A stretch of DNA of 64,000 bases from Propionicimonas sp020161015 (GTDB lineage: Bacteria; Actinomycetota; Actinomycetes; Propionibacteriales; Propionibacteriaceae), in contig NZ_CAXWGX010000023.1 of NCBI RefSeq assembly GCF_964266745.1, forward strand, positions 434,001-498,000. The letters run 5' to 3'. Every line of letters begins with the position of its first letter. Position 1 is the stretch's first letter. The position numbers and the translations under genes were made by a program. Positions 8,668 to 17,640 of this stretch are shown here, one piece after another. Under the pieces are notes generated by a model, which saw nothing but the letters and a program-made list of their open reading frames with translations, searched no databases and was not told where the DNA came from.

Positions 8668-9105
8668 ATGACCGACTTTGACGAAGCCGTTCCCGACGAA
8701 TCGGAGCAGCTCGACCAGCTGGAACAGGAGCGCACGCTCCTCGACCGCGGTGTCGACGATCCCCTCGACGAGGGCTACGTGACCCCGGAGAGGTGGTCAC
8801 CCGCCCAGGGCTTCGGCAACACGCCGGCGGAGATGCGCCGGGGGGAGACGCTGGAGATGCGGATCGCCCAGGAGCAGCAGGAGCCCGTCCGCCTCGAGGG
8901 TCCGTGGAACACCGACCCGTCCGAGCCGCGCGAGGTGGGCCACGCCCGCTCGGGCCGCCTCGTGGACGCCAACGGCGGGATCCCCGGGCTGGACACCGAG
9001 GCCGAGAGCGTCGCCAGCGACGTCGGCATCGACGGCGGCGCGGCCTCCGCGGAGGAGGCGGCGATGCACATCATCGACGACTACGACGACGATGACGAGG
9101 ACTGA
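8668..9105 (+). CDS. DUF5709 domain-containing protein
   Basis: A 145-residue acidic, soluble protein. Segments LDRGVDDPLDEGYVTPERWS, GETLEMRIAQE and a C-terminal SAEEAAMHI match the DUF5709 pattern found across actinobacteria. Function is unknown. A -10-like CAGTCT (8656-8661) ends 6 nt before the ATG and no ribosome binding site is visible, so the mRNA may be leaderless. Its last codons overlap the ATG proposed for the next gene by 14 bp, which suggests co-transcription. Confidence 0.75.
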   Translation: MTDFDEAVPDESEQLDQLEQERTLLDRGVDDPLDEGYVTPERWSPAQGFGNTPAEMRRGETLEMRIAQEQQEPVRLEGPWNTDPSEPREVGHARSGRLVDANGGIPGLDTEAESVASDVGIDGGAASAEEAAMHIIDDYDDDDED

Positions 9106-10072
9106 GGTGCCGAGCGCGGACGACGTCCTGTACCCCCCGATCGAGCCCTACGCCCACGGCCTGCTGGAGGTCGGTGACGGCCAGCAGGTGTACTGGGAGG
9201 AGTGCGGCAACCCCGACGGCAAGCCGGCCGTGTTCGTGCACGGCGGTCCCGGCGGGGGCTGCGTCCCCAACTACCGGCGCTACTTCGACCCGGCCCGCTA
9301 CCGCGTGGTGCTGTTCGACCAGCGCGGCTGCGGTCGCAGCCGTCCGCACGCCAGCGAGCCGGACGCCGACCTGAGCGCGAACACGACCTGGCACCTGGTC
9401 GACGACATCGAGCGGATCCGGCTGGACCGCGGCATCGACCGCTGGCTGGTGTTCGGCGGGTCGTGGGGGAGTTCCCTCGGCCTTGCGTACGCCGAGGCGC
9501 ACCCGGAACGGGTCACGGAGCTGGTGTTGCGCGGCATCTTCACGCTGCGTCGCAGCGAGCTCGACTGGTACTACAACGGCGGTGCGGCGAACCTCGCGCC
9601 GGAGTGGTGGCGCTCGTTCGAGAAGCCGCTGCCCGCCGACTTCACCGGCGACCGCATCGCGAAGTACCACGAGCTGCTGTTCGACCCCGACCCCGCCGTC
9701 CACCTGCCGGCGGGGGTCGCGTGGACCACCTGGGAGGCGGCGACCTCGACGCTGGTGTTCTCCCCCGAACTCGTCGAGGAGTTCTCCGAGGCGTCGTTCG
9801 CGCTCGCGTTCGCGCGGATCGAGAACCACTACTTCGTCAACGGCGGCTGGTTCGCAGAGGGGCAGTTGCTCGCGGAGGCGGGACGGCTGCGCGACATCCC
9901 GGGCGTCATCGTCCAGGGACGCTACGACCTGCCGTGCCCGGTGACCACCGCGGACGCGCTCCACCGCGCCTGGCCGGAGGCCGACTACCGCGTGGTGCTG
10001 GCCGGGCACTCGGCCTCCGAGCCGGCGATCGCCGCAGAACTGGTGGCCGCCACCGACCGGTTCGCGTCCTGA
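9092..10072 (+). CDS. pip: prolyl aminopeptidase
   Basis: An alpha/beta-hydrolase of peptidase family S33 that removes N-terminal proline from peptides in the cytoplasm. Diagnostic motifs: the oxyanion segment HGGPGGGC, FDQRGCGRSRPH, the nucleophile elbow GGSWGSS with catalytic Ser, and the late GHSASEPAI with catalytic His. At about 326 residues the length is normal. ATG 9092 overlaps the DUF5709 gene; a GTG at 9107 just after that gene's stop is an equally good start and costs 5 residues. Confidence 0.92.
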   Translation: MTRTEVPSADDVLYPPIEPYAHGLLEVGDGQQVYWEECGNPDGKPAVFVHGGPGGGCVPNYRRYFDPARYRVVLFDQRGCGRSRPHASEPDADLSANTTWHLVDDIERIRLDRGIDRWLVFGGSWGSSLGLAYAEAHPERVTELVLRGIFTLRRSELDWYYNGGAANLAPEWWRSFEKPLPADFTGDRIAKYHELLFDPDPAVHLPAGVAWTTWEAATSTLVFSPELVEEFSEASFALAFARIENHYFVNGGWFAEGQLLAEAGRLRDIPGVIVQGRYDLPCPVTTADALHRAWPEADYRVVLAGHSASEPAIAAELVAATDRFAS

Positions 10073-10082
10073 CCCCGCCCGC

Positions 10083-10904
10083 TCAGCGGGGGATGGTGAC
10101 GAAGACGTCGAACAGCTGCGGGTTGTGCGCGTGCACCAGCACGAGGAAGACGATCGCGTCGAAGAGCAGGTGGACGGTCACGACGTAGCCCAGGGAGGCC
10201 GTCGTGGCGAAGATCCAGCCCTGTACCAACGCGAACGGGATCGTCAGCAGCGGGCCCCAGGAGCGGTACCCGAGCTCCCACAGGAACGAGACGAAGACGA
10301 CGGCCTGGAGCAGGTTCGCGGTCCACAGGCCGACGTGGCGGCGGTACAGGGCGAAGACGATGCAGACGAAGAACAGCTCGTCCCAGATGCCGACGGCGTT
10401 GACGCCGACGAAGAGGCGGGCGATCTCGCCACCGGTGGCCACCGCCGGCCAGTTCGCGTACGCCCCGGAGCCGACGAAGTAGAACGGCAGCACGAGGTAG
10501 GCGATCGCCACGACGGCGGCGAGGTACCACCACTGGGTGGGCGTCCACCGCCGTCCCCGGATCGGGAAGCGGATGGCGTCGGGGTCCACCAGCCGGCGGG
10601 CGAGCAGCGTGGGCAGCAGGACCGCGCCGCCGAGGACGAGCGCGAAGCGCACCATGCCGAGGTCGCTGAGATCGGCCTCGAGCGACGTGGCGGCGAGGAT
10701 CAGCAGCCCGACGGCGACCGCCGACAGGCTGCGGGCGAGCGTCCGGTCGACCCACAGGGCCAGCCCGAGGCCGGCCGCCAGCAGCGGCAGCCCCACCGCG
10801 GGCAGCTGCAGCGCGATCAGCGGGACGGCGCTGGCGCTCGTGATCGCCATCGCGGCGACCCCGGCAGGACCGGTCGGCGTGGGTGGTGCGCCGGGTGCGG
10901 GCAT
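10083..10904 (-). CDS. multi-pass membrane protein, possibly CPBP-type
   Basis: A 273-residue protein with about eight hydrophobic segments. Near residue 175 the segment WDELFFVCIVFALYRR, and further on SFLWELGYRSWGP and TVHLLFDAIVFL, resemble the spaced Glu, Glu and His of CPBP (Abi) intramembrane proteases. The first motif lacks the usual EExxxR spacing, so catalysis is uncertain. The ATG at 10904 follows a good GGGAGG site. It converges on pip and is divergent from phoH. Confidence 0.6.
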   Translation of the reverse strand: MPAPGAPPTPTGPAGVAAMAITSASAVPLIALQLPAVGLPLLAAGLGLALWVDRTLARSLSAVAVGLLILAATSLEADLSDLGMVRFALVLGGAVLLPTLLARRLVDPDAIRFPIRGRRWTPTQWWYLAAVVAIAYLVLPFYFVGSGAYANWPAVATGGEIARLFVGVNAVGIWDELFFVCIVFALYRRHVGLWTANLLQAVVFVSFLWELGYRSWGPLLTIPFALVQGWIFATTASLGYVVTVHLLFDAIVFLVLVHAHNPQLFDVFVTIPR

Positions 10905-11052
10905 CGTCGGCCTCCCGTCGTGGGTGTGCACGCCATTGTGCCCGGCGCGGCCCACGGGGCCGACGGTAGACCGGACCCGGCTGGGTAGGATGAAGGTCTG
11001 AGCACAGGAGGACCTTCTGAACCAACCGCACAGCGCGCTCGCCGAGCGGCGC

Positions 11053-12006
11053 GTGGCCATTCCCGCCTCGATCAACATGGTGTCGGTACTCGGGCCGCGC
11101 GACGAGTTCCTGCGGATCCTCGAGCGTGAACTGCCGGCCGACCTCCACGTCCGCGGCAACGAGATCACCCTCAGCGGCACGCCCGCCGACGTCACCGCAG
11201 CCGCCGACGTGCTGACCGAGCTGATCACGATCGTGCGCACCGGCCAGGGCCTGACCGCCGACACCGTTGAGCGGGTGCTCGGCATGGCCGCCGGCGACGA
11301 CGTCAGCGCCTCCGAGGTGCTCACGCACAACATCCTGTCGAACCGGGGCAGGACCATCCGGCCCAAGACGCTGAACCAGAAGCGCTACGTGGACGCGATC
11401 GACGCGCACACCGTGGTCTTCGGCATCGGCCCGGCCGGCACCGGGAAGACCTACCTCGCCATGGCCAAGGCCGTCCAGGCGCTCCAGGCCAAGGAGGTCA
11501 ACCGGATCATCCTGACCCGCCCGGCCATCGAGGCGGGGGAGCGGCTCGGCTTCCTGCCGGGCACCCTGAACGACAAGATCGACCCGTACCTGCGTCCGCT
11601 CTACGACGCGCTGCACGACATGATCGACCCCGAGTCTGTGCCCCGGCTGCTGACCGCGGGGACGATCGAGGTAGCCCCGCTGGCCTACATGCGCGGTCGT
11701 ACGTTGAACGACGCCTTCATCATCCTGGACGAGGCGCAGAACACCTCGATGGAGCAGATGAAGATGTTCCTCACCAGGCTCGGCTTCGGCTCCCGCATCG
11801 TGGTGACCGGCGACGTCACCCAGATCGACCTGCCGACCGGCACGCGGTCCGGACTGACCGTGGTGGAGCAGATCCTCGACGGCGTCCACGACATCGCGTT
11901 CTGCCGCCTGACCAGCCACGACGTGGTCCGGCACCGCCTGGTCGGCAGGATCGTCGCGGCCTACGACCGCTTCGAGGCGACGCTGCCCCCGGGGCGCAGG
12001 AACTGA
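11053..12006 (+). CDS. phoH: PhoH-family ATPase
   Basis: A P-loop NTPase linked to RNA metabolism. A short KH-like N-terminal part (LHVRGNEITLSG) precedes the ATPase domain with Walker A GPAGTGKT (residues 126-133) and Walker B FIILDEAQN. GTG 11053 is the first standard start, but it has no ribosome binding site. A strong AGGAGG (11006-11011) sits 5 nt before an in-frame CTG at 11017, which would add 12 residues. A -10 TAGGAT is at 10986-10991. ybeY follows after 13 bp, the usual partner order. Confidence 0.93.
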   Translation: MAIPASINMVSVLGPRDEFLRILERELPADLHVRGNEITLSGTPADVTAAADVLTELITIVRTGQGLTADTVERVLGMAAGDDVSASEVLTHNILSNRGRTIRPKTLNQKRYVDAIDAHTVVFGIGPAGTGKTYLAMAKAVQALQAKEVNRIILTRPAIEAGERLGFLPGTLNDKIDPYLRPLYDALHDMIDPESVPRLLTAGTIEVAPLAYMRGRTLNDAFIILDEAQNTSMEQMKMFLTRLGFGSRIVVTGDVTQIDLPTGTRSGLTVVEQILDGVHDIAFCRLTSHDVVRHRLVGRIVAAYDRFEATLPPGRRN

Positions 12007-12019
12007 GCGGAGGAGCCCT

Positions 12020-12475
12020 GTGATCGAGTTGAACAACGAGTCGGGTGTCGCGGTCGACACCGAGCGGCTGGTGCAGCTGGCCACCTTCGCGCTGGACGCG
12101 CTGCGCATCCACCCGCAGGCCGAGCTGTCGATCCTGCTGGTCGACCCGCAGACCATGTCGGCCTACCACGAGAAGTTCATGGGCGAGCCCGGCCCGACCG
12201 ACGTGCTCAGCTTCCCGATGGACGAGCTGCGCGCGCCGGAGCCGGACGAGGAGCCCCCGCTGGGGCTGCTCGGCGACATCGTGCTCTGCCCGGAGGTGAC
12301 GGCGACCCAGGCGGCGGACAGCAACCGGACGCCGGAGGAGGAGGCCGACTACCTGCTCATCCACGGGCTGCTCCACCTGCTCGGCCACGACCACGCCGAA
12401 CCGGCGGAGAAGAAGGTCATGTTCGACCTGAACGACAAGATCATCGCCGCCTGGAGCGCCCGGCGCACCGGCTGA
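12020..12475 (+). CDS. ybeY: endoribonuclease YbeY (rRNA maturation)
   Basis: A single-strand endoribonuclease for 16S rRNA 3'-end processing and ribosome quality control. At 151 residues the length is normal. The zinc motif HGLLHLLGHDH (His115, His119, His125) and the preceding TDVLSFPMDE are family hallmarks. GTG 12020 is preceded by GCGGAGGAG. It forms an operon with phoH, and its 3' end converges on the MocR gene with only 9 bp between. Confidence 0.95.
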   Translation: MIELNNESGVAVDTERLVQLATFALDALRIHPQAELSILLVDPQTMSAYHEKFMGEPGPTDVLSFPMDELRAPEPDEEPPLGLLGDIVLCPEVTATQAADSNRTPEEEADYLLIHGLLHLLGHDHAEPAEKKVMFDLNDKIIAAWSARRTG

Positions 12476-12484
12476 GGCGGCGCG

Positions 12485-13933
12485 TCAGGCGACCACGGGA
12501 CGCGGCCCGGCGGCCGGCCGGCCGGACGGGGCGTCGTGCCGGGAACGCCAGGCGGCGCCGAGGCGCCGCATCGCCTCCGTCACCACGTCGGCCGGGTCCT
12601 TGTACGGCAGGCGGACGAACCGCTCGAGCCCGTGGCTGGCCGCGAACTGGGGACCGGGGCTGATCAGCACCCCCGCCTCCCTTGCCGCGGTGGCCAGCGC
12701 CCCGGCCCGCGGCTCCGGCAGTTCCACCCACAGGCTCAGCCCGCCGGCCGGCGGCACCCACCGTGCGCCCGGGACGGCCTCAGGCAGCCCGGCCAGCATC
12801 GCGGCGCGCGAGGCCCGCAGTTCCTCCCTGCGCTCGGGGTGCAGCCCCGGGCTGCGGGTGAGCAGTTCGGTCAGTGCGAGCTGCTCCACGATCGGCGCGC
12901 CGAGGTCGTCGGCGATCCGCGCCTGCATCAGCCGTGCCACCAGCGGCTTCGGCACGCGCAACCACCCCGTGCGCAGACCGCCCCAGTGGGACTTCGACGA
13001 GCTGCCCACCAGCACGCAGCGGGAGAGGTGCGCCGCGAACGGCAGTGGTGTGGGGGCGTCGTCCAGGCGCACCTCCAGCAGTGTCTCGTCGACGATGGCG
13101 GTGGTGCCGGCGCGCCGCAGCGCCGCGGCCAGCCGCGCGCGGTCCGCATCCTCCATGAGTGCGCCCGTGGGGTTGTGGAAGTCGAGGATGAGCTGCGCGA
13201 CCACCGGCCGCGCGGACGCGATCGTCGCGACGGCCTGGTCGAGGTCCCAGCCGAGCGGCTCCACCGGCAGTGGCACCAGCCGGACGCCGCAGCGCCGGGC
13301 GGCGTCCACGGCGTTGGGGTAGGACGGGCTCTCCACCAGCACGGGCTCGCCCGGCCTGGTCAGCGCACGAACGGCGAGGCTCACCCCGGCCAGCGCGCCG
13401 CCCACCACCATCACCTGGTCGGGGTCGGTCGGCAGGCCGCGCTCGGTGTAGCGGGCGGCGATCACCTCGCGGAGCTGCGGGAGGCCTGCGGTGGCGTACC
13501 CCGTGCCGGCCAGGAAGCTGGGGAGCTGCTCGAGGGCTGCCGCGTAGGCCTCGGCCGTGCCCGCGGGGGCGCGGCACGCCGCGCAGGTCAGGTCGAGCAG
13601 GTCCTCGCCGGTCTCCTCGCCGGGCAGGAGGGCGCCGCCGACGCCGAGGCGCCGGCGTCCCAGGGGGAGCGTGGCGACGTGTCCGGACCCGCGGCGGGAC
13701 ACGAGGAACCCGGTCTCCCGCAACTGGGCGTAGGCCCGGGTGACCGTCGTCCGGCTGACCCCCAGCGCCTCGGTGAGCCGCCGCTCGCTGGGCAGGACCT
13801 GGCCGCTCGGCACGCGTCCGTCGGTGATCAGCAGGCGCAGGCCGTCGGCCAGCCACCGGTACGCGGGCAGGCCGGGATCGCGCGGGCCGAGCAGCCGGAC
13901 GAGCCGGGGGAGGCTGGCAATGGGTTGGGCCAT
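12485..13933 (-). CDS. MocR/PdxR-type transcriptional regulator
   Basis: 482 residues combining an N-terminal GntR winged helix (PSERRLTEALGVSRTTVTRAYAQLRETGFL, about residues 48-78) with a PLP-dependent aminotransferase-like domain. The PLP lysine is in VLVGSSSKSHWGGLRTGW, and the Asn-Pro-Thr loop is in FHNPTGALM. In this family the domain senses PLP or an amino compound rather than acting as an enzyme. It is divergent from the YczE gene, a pairing known for other MocR regulators such as YcxD. Its promoter (TTGCCA, 17 nt, CAGAGT) lies in the shared gap, and CAGAGT ends 6 nt before the ATG. Confidence 0.88.
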   Translation of the reverse strand: MAQPIASLPRLVRLLGPRDPGLPAYRWLADGLRLLITDGRVPSGQVLPSERRLTEALGVSRTTVTRAYAQLRETGFLVSRRGSGHVATLPLGRRRLGVGGALLPGEETGEDLLDLTCAACRAPAGTAEAYAAALEQLPSFLAGTGYATAGLPQLREVIAARYTERGLPTDPDQVMVVGGALAGVSLAVRALTRPGEPVLVESPSYPNAVDAARRCGVRLVPLPVEPLGWDLDQAVATIASARPVVAQLILDFHNPTGALMEDADRARLAAALRRAGTTAIVDETLLEVRLDDAPTPLPFAAHLSRCVLVGSSSKSHWGGLRTGWLRVPKPLVARLMQARIADDLGAPIVEQLALTELLTRSPGLHPERREELRASRAAMLAGLPEAVPGARWVPPAGGLSLWVELPEPRAGALATAAREAGVLISPGPQFAASHGLERFVRLPYKDPADVVTEAMRRLGAAWRSRHDAPSGRPAAGPRPVVA

Positions 13934-13939
13934 GGGGCC

Positions 13940-13988
13940 ACTCTGGTTGAATTGGCTCTTTCTGGCAAGGCCAATCCGCGGGCAGGAT
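13940..13988. promoter_or_regulatory. divergent mocR/yczE promoters with ATTGGC-N13-GCCAAT operator
   Basis: The minus-strand promoter is -35 TTGCCA (13963-13968) and -10 CAGAGT (13940-13945), spacer 17. The plus-strand -10 is CAGGAT (13983-13988) with no good -35. A perfect inverted repeat ATTGGC (13951-13956) and GCCAAT (13970-13975) covers the mocR spacer and the missing -35 of yczE. This arrangement suits a regulator that represses itself and activates its neighbour. Confidence 0.65.
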
Positions 13989-13994
13989 GGGCTC

Positions 13995-14699
13995 ATGCTG
14001 CTCCGCCGACCCCGTCCCGATGCCGTCGAGCTCGCCGACCTCGGCCCGCTCGCCCAGCTGCGCGCCGGGCGCCTGGGGCGCCGGATCCCGCAGTTGTTCC
14101 TCGGCCTGTGGCTGTACGGCGCGGCGATGGCGATGTTCATCCGCAGCGGCCTCGGCCTCGACCCGTGGGACGTCTTCCACGCGGGGCTGCAGCAGATGCT
14201 CGGCTGGTCGTTCGGGACGGTGGTGATCGTCGTCGGCTTCGCCGTGCTGCTGCTGTGGATCCCGCTGCGGCAGTGGCCGGGGCTGGGCACGGTGGCCAAC
14301 GCTGTGGTCATCGGCGTCGCCACCGACGTCACGCTCGGTCTCGTGCCGGCCGCCACCCAGTGGCCCGCCTCCTGGCTGCTGCTCGTCGGCGGGCTGGTCG
14401 TGAACGGGATCGCCGGAGCGCTCTACATCGGGTCCCAGCTCGGCCCCGGCCCGAGGGACGGGCTGATGACCGGCCTCGCGCGCCGCACGGGCTGGTCGCT
14501 GCGGCTCGTCCGTACCGGGCTGGAACTGGCGGTGCTCGCGATCGGCTGGGCCCTGGGCGGCACCGTGGGCATCGGCACCGTGGTGTACGCGCTGTCGATC
14601 GGACCGCTCGTGCAGTTCTTCCTGCCGATGGTGATCGTGCGGCTCGATCCCGTCCGTCCGCCGCTCGCCGCACCGGCCGCAGCGCAGGCCCCGTGCTGA
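13995..14699 (+). CDS. YczE/YitT-type membrane protein
   Basis: A 234-residue integral membrane protein with five or six hydrophobic segments. The stretches FIRSGLGLDPWDVFHAGL and SQLGPGPRDGLMTGL are characteristic of YczE/YyaS proteins, conserved membrane proteins of unknown transport role often next to MocR regulators. A -10 CAGGAT ends 6 nt before the ATG and no ribosome binding site is seen, so translation may be leaderless. The likely partner and controller is the divergent MocR protein. Confidence 0.8.
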   Translation: MLLRRPRPDAVELADLGPLAQLRAGRLGRRIPQLFLGLWLYGAAMAMFIRSGLGLDPWDVFHAGLQQMLGWSFGTVVIVVGFAVLLLWIPLRQWPGLGTVANAVVIGVATDVTLGLVPAATQWPASWLLLVGGLVVNGIAGALYIGSQLGPGPRDGLMTGLARRTGWSLRLVRTGLELAVLAIGWALGGTVGIGTVVYALSIGPLVQFFLPMVIVRLDPVRPPLAAPAAAQAPC

Positions 14700-14761
14700 A
14701 CGGGCCCCGCGCCCAGTAAACTGACCGTCCACCAACCCCGGACGAGGCGCGTGAACGACTG

Positions 14762-16087
14762 TTGACCCAGACCCAGTGGATCCTGCTGGCCGTAGCCACC
14801 GCCTGCGTCCTGCTCGCCGCTCTCTTCACGACCGCGGAGTCCGCGCTCTCCTCGATCTCCCGCTCCCGGGCCGAAGGCCTGCAGGAGGAGGGGGACCGGG
14901 CGGCGCTGAGGCTCCTGCGCGTCGCGCAGGACCCAGCGCCGCACCTGAACACCACGCTGTTGCTGCGGATCCTGCTGGAGGTCGTGGCGACCGTGCTGGT
15001 CACCCTCGTCTTCTTCGAGCACTTCGACCAGGCGTGGGAACGGATCACCTATCCGGTGCTGACGATGGTCGCGGTGTCGTTCATCGTGCTCGGCGTCGCC
15101 CCGCGGACGCTCGGCCGCCAGCACGCCGAGCGTGTCGCACTGGCCGCCGCCGGGCCGATCGGACTGCTCACCACCGTGCTGGGGCCCATCCCGCAGCTGA
15201 TGATCCTCATCGGCAACGCCCTGACACCGGGCAAGGGGTTCACCGAGGGTCCGTTCACTTCCGAGGCAGAGCTCAGGGAGCTGGTCGACATCGCCGAGGC
15301 CCGCGAGTTGATCGAGGCCGGCGAGCGCCGGATGATCCACTCCGTCTTCGAACTCGGCGACACGATCGTCAAGGAAGTCATGGTGCCCCGCACCGAAATG
15401 GTCTACATCGAACACGGCAAGACGCTGCGGCAGGGCGTGTCGCTGGCGCTGCGGTCGGGCTTCAGCCGCATCCCGGTGATCGGTGACGACGTCGACGACG
15501 TGATCGGCGTGCTCTACCTGAAGGACGTCATCCGGCGGATGTACGACAACCCCAAGGCCCAGACGAACGAGACCGTGGACACGCTGATGCGTCCGCCGAC
15601 GTTCTGCCCGGACTCCAAGCCGGTGGACGAACTGCTCCGCGAGATGCAGCTGACCCGCAGCCACGTGGTGATCGTGATCGACGAGTTCGGCGGCACCGCC
15701 GGCCTGGCCACGATCGAGGACGTGCTGGAGGAGATCGTCGGCGAGATCGTGGACGAGTACGACCACGAGGTCCCGCCGGTCACAGAGCTCGGCGAGGGAC
15801 GGTTCCGCGTGTCCGCACGCCTGCCGATCGACGACCTCGGCGAGCTCTTCGGGCTCAAGGTCGACGACGAGGACGTGGACACCGTCCTCGGGCTGATGGC
15901 CAAGGAGCTCAACAAGGTGCCGATCCCCGGCTCCGTCGTGCAGTGGGAGGGCATCGAGCTCACCGCGGAGCGCAGCACGGACCGCCGCCACACCATCCAG
16001 ACCGTCCTCGCATCGCTGGTCGGCGCGGACGAGGCCGTCGAGGCCGCAGCCAAGCTCGCCGAGGAGTCGGCACGGAGGACCTCATGA
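14762..16087 (+). CDS. CNNM/CorC-type transporter-associated protein (hemolysin family)
   Basis: 441 residues: a CNNM (DUF21) transmembrane domain in the first 190 residues (FTTAESALSSISRSRA is typical), then two CBS domains (MVPRTEMVYIE and the SHVVIVIDEFGGTAGLATIEDVLEE signature), then a CorC/HlyC C-terminal domain. Homologues take part in Mg2+ homeostasis or extrusion; the hemolysin label is historical. The start is TTG 14762 with only a weak ribosome binding site. Its stop overlaps the era start (ATGA), the usual actinobacterial arrangement. Confidence 0.9.
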   Translation: MTQTQWILLAVATACVLLAALFTTAESALSSISRSRAEGLQEEGDRAALRLLRVAQDPAPHLNTTLLLRILLEVVATVLVTLVFFEHFDQAWERITYPVLTMVAVSFIVLGVAPRTLGRQHAERVALAAAGPIGLLTTVLGPIPQLMILIGNALTPGKGFTEGPFTSEAELRELVDIAEARELIEAGERRMIHSVFELGDTIVKEVMVPRTEMVYIEHGKTLRQGVSLALRSGFSRIPVIGDDVDDVIGVLYLKDVIRRMYDNPKAQTNETVDTLMRPPTFCPDSKPVDELLREMQLTRSHVVIVIDEFGGTAGLATIEDVLEEIVGEIVDEYDHEVPPVTELGEGRFRVSARLPIDDLGELFGLKVDDEDVDTVLGLMAKELNKVPIPGSVVQWEGIELTAERSTDRRHTIQTVLASLVGADEAVEAAAKLAEESARRTS

Positions 16088-17034
16088 CCTCATCCCACCT
16101 GTCGCAGACCACACCCGAGGGGTTCCGCTCGGGCTTCGCCTGCTTCGTCGGCCGTCCCAACGCGGGCAAGTCCACCCTGATGAACGCGCTGGTCGGGACG
16201 AAGGTGGCGATCGCCTCGTCCAAGCCGCAGACCACCCGGCACGCGGTGCGGGGCATCGTGAACCGTCCCGACGCCCAGCTGGTGGTGATCGACACCCCGG
16301 GCCTGCACCGCCCGCGGACGCTGCTCGGCGAGCGCCTCAACGACCTGGTGCGCGACACCTGGACCGAGGTGGACGTGGTGGGCGTGTGCCTGCCGTCGAA
16401 CGAGCGGATCGGGCCCGGCGACACCTACCTGGTCAGCGAGATCGCGAAGCTGCCTCGGCGGCCGAAGCTGGTGGCCCTGGCCACCAAGTCCGACCTGGTC
16501 AAGCCGGGACGGATGGCCGAACACCTGCTCAAGATCGCCTCGCTGGAGGAGGAGCTCGGCATCCGGTGGGAGACGATCGTCCCGGTCTCGGCGGTCACCG
16601 ACGACCAGGTGGACGTGGTCGTCGACGAACTGGTGAAGCTGCTGCCCGAGGGGCCGGCGCTGTACCCGGACGGCGAGGTCACCGACGAGCCCACCGAGAC
16701 CCGGATCGCCGAACTCATCCGCGAGGCGGCGCTGGAGGGCGTCCAGGACGAGCTCCCGCACTCGCTGATGGTGACCATCGAGGAGATGGGCCTGAAGCCC
16801 GAGCGCCCGGCCGACCGGCCGTTGCTGGTGATCTACGCGGCGATGATCGTCGAGCGCGACTCCCAGAAGGGCATCATGATCGGGCACCGGGGCGAGCGAC
16901 TGCGTGAGGTCGGCACCGCCGCCCGCACGCAGATCGAGGCGCTGGTCGGCATGCCGGTCCACCTCGACCTGCGGGTGAAGGTGCTCAAGGACTGGCAGCG
17001 CGACCCCAGGCACCTCAACCGGCTGGGCTTCTGA
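16084..17034 (+). CDS. era: GTPase Era
   Basis: Era binds the 3' end of 16S rRNA and is needed for 30S assembly. 316 residues: the GTPase domain has G1 GRPNAGKST (residues 23-31), G3 DTPG and G4 TKSD, and the C-terminal KH domain contains KGIMIGHRGERLREVG. The ATG overlaps the CNNM stop by 4 bp, so the two are co-translated. It converges on the ChaB gene with only 6 bp between. Confidence 0.96.
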   Translation: MTSSHLSQTTPEGFRSGFACFVGRPNAGKSTLMNALVGTKVAIASSKPQTTRHAVRGIVNRPDAQLVVIDTPGLHRPRTLLGERLNDLVRDTWTEVDVVGVCLPSNERIGPGDTYLVSEIAKLPRRPKLVALATKSDLVKPGRMAEHLLKIASLEEELGIRWETIVPVSAVTDDQVDVVVDELVKLLPEGPALYPDGEVTDEPTETRIAELIREAALEGVQDELPHSLMVTIEEMGLKPERPADRPLLVIYAAMIVERDSQKGIMIGHRGERLREVGTAARTQIEALVGMPVHLDLRVKVLKDWQRDPRHLNRLGF

Positions 17035-17040
17035 GGCGTC

Positions 17041-17463
17041 CTACGACCGGCGGGCTCTCGCCGAGGCCCGGTCGTTCGCCTTCCGGATCGCGTCCACCAG
17101 TTCGTCCTTGGTCATCCGTGAGCGTCCGCTGATCTCCAGGCGGCCGGCCAGCTCGTAGAGGTGGGCCTTCGAGGCGTTGGCGTCCACCCCGCCGGCCGTC
17201 TCGCGGTGCGTGCGGTGACCGCCCTCCGCCTGCGCGTCCGAGGGGCGGTTGGACTCCTTCGGATCCCAGTGGTCGCCCACCTTCTCGTGGGTGTGCTTGA
17301 GGGCGCTGTACGCGACGCGGTGGGCACGCTCGCCCTCGCCGTACTCCTTCGCCGCGGCGTCGTGGGCCTTCGCGAAGGTGCGCTTGGCCTTGTCGTCGGA
17401 TCGTTGCAGGGTGGCGGGGAGCTCGTCCTCGCGAGCCTTGCCGGTCCTGGTGGTCTTGGGCAC
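17041..17463 (-). CDS. ChaB family protein with Rho-N/SAP-like C-terminus
   Basis: 140 residues. The N-terminal region (ELPATLQRSDDKAKRTFAKAHD) and the following ALKHTHEKVGDHW match ChaB, a small protein named for its link to cation transport in E. coli. The C-terminal segment LYELAGRLEISGRSRMTKDELVDAI resembles the Rho N-terminal/SAP-like fold, which often binds nucleic acid. The GTG start at 17463 follows a good GGGAGGA site. Function in actinobacteria is unknown. It diverges from the leuA leader. Confidence 0.8.
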   Translation of the reverse strand: MPKTTRTGKAREDELPATLQRSDDKAKRTFAKAHDAAAKEYGEGERAHRVAYSALKHTHEKVGDHWDPKESNRPSDAQAEGGHRTHRETAGGVDANASKAHLYELAGRLEISGRSRMTKDELVDAIRKANDRASARARRS

Positions 17464-17592
17464 GGGTCCTCCCTGGGTGTGTTCGCCCTCCGGGTACCCG
17501 TCCGGGCGGGGACGCACACCGGGGCGTCCCAATCGGCGGGATCGCCGGCGGGACGCTTGGCGCGGGCCCGGCGGGTGTGTCACCATGGCGGC

Positions 17593-17640
17593 ATGTCGTC
17601 GGTGCGACTCCTGCTTGGTCGCCGCAGCGAGGCCTCGTAA
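17593..17640 (+). CDS. leuL: leucine leader peptide of leuA
   Basis: A 15-codon frame encoding MSSVRLLLGRRSEAS and ending in TAA. Three consecutive Leu codons (CTC CTG CTT, 17608-17616) stand 24 bases before the stop, and its 3' half is the left arm of the RNA hairpin described next. A leucine-rich peptide directly ahead of leuA is the hallmark of attenuation control and is known for actinobacterial leuA genes. The start is supported by a weak upstream TTGGCG/CACCAT pair at 17557 and 17581; the latter would make the leader mRNA leaderless. Confidence 0.75.
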   Translation: MSSVRLLLGRRSEAS

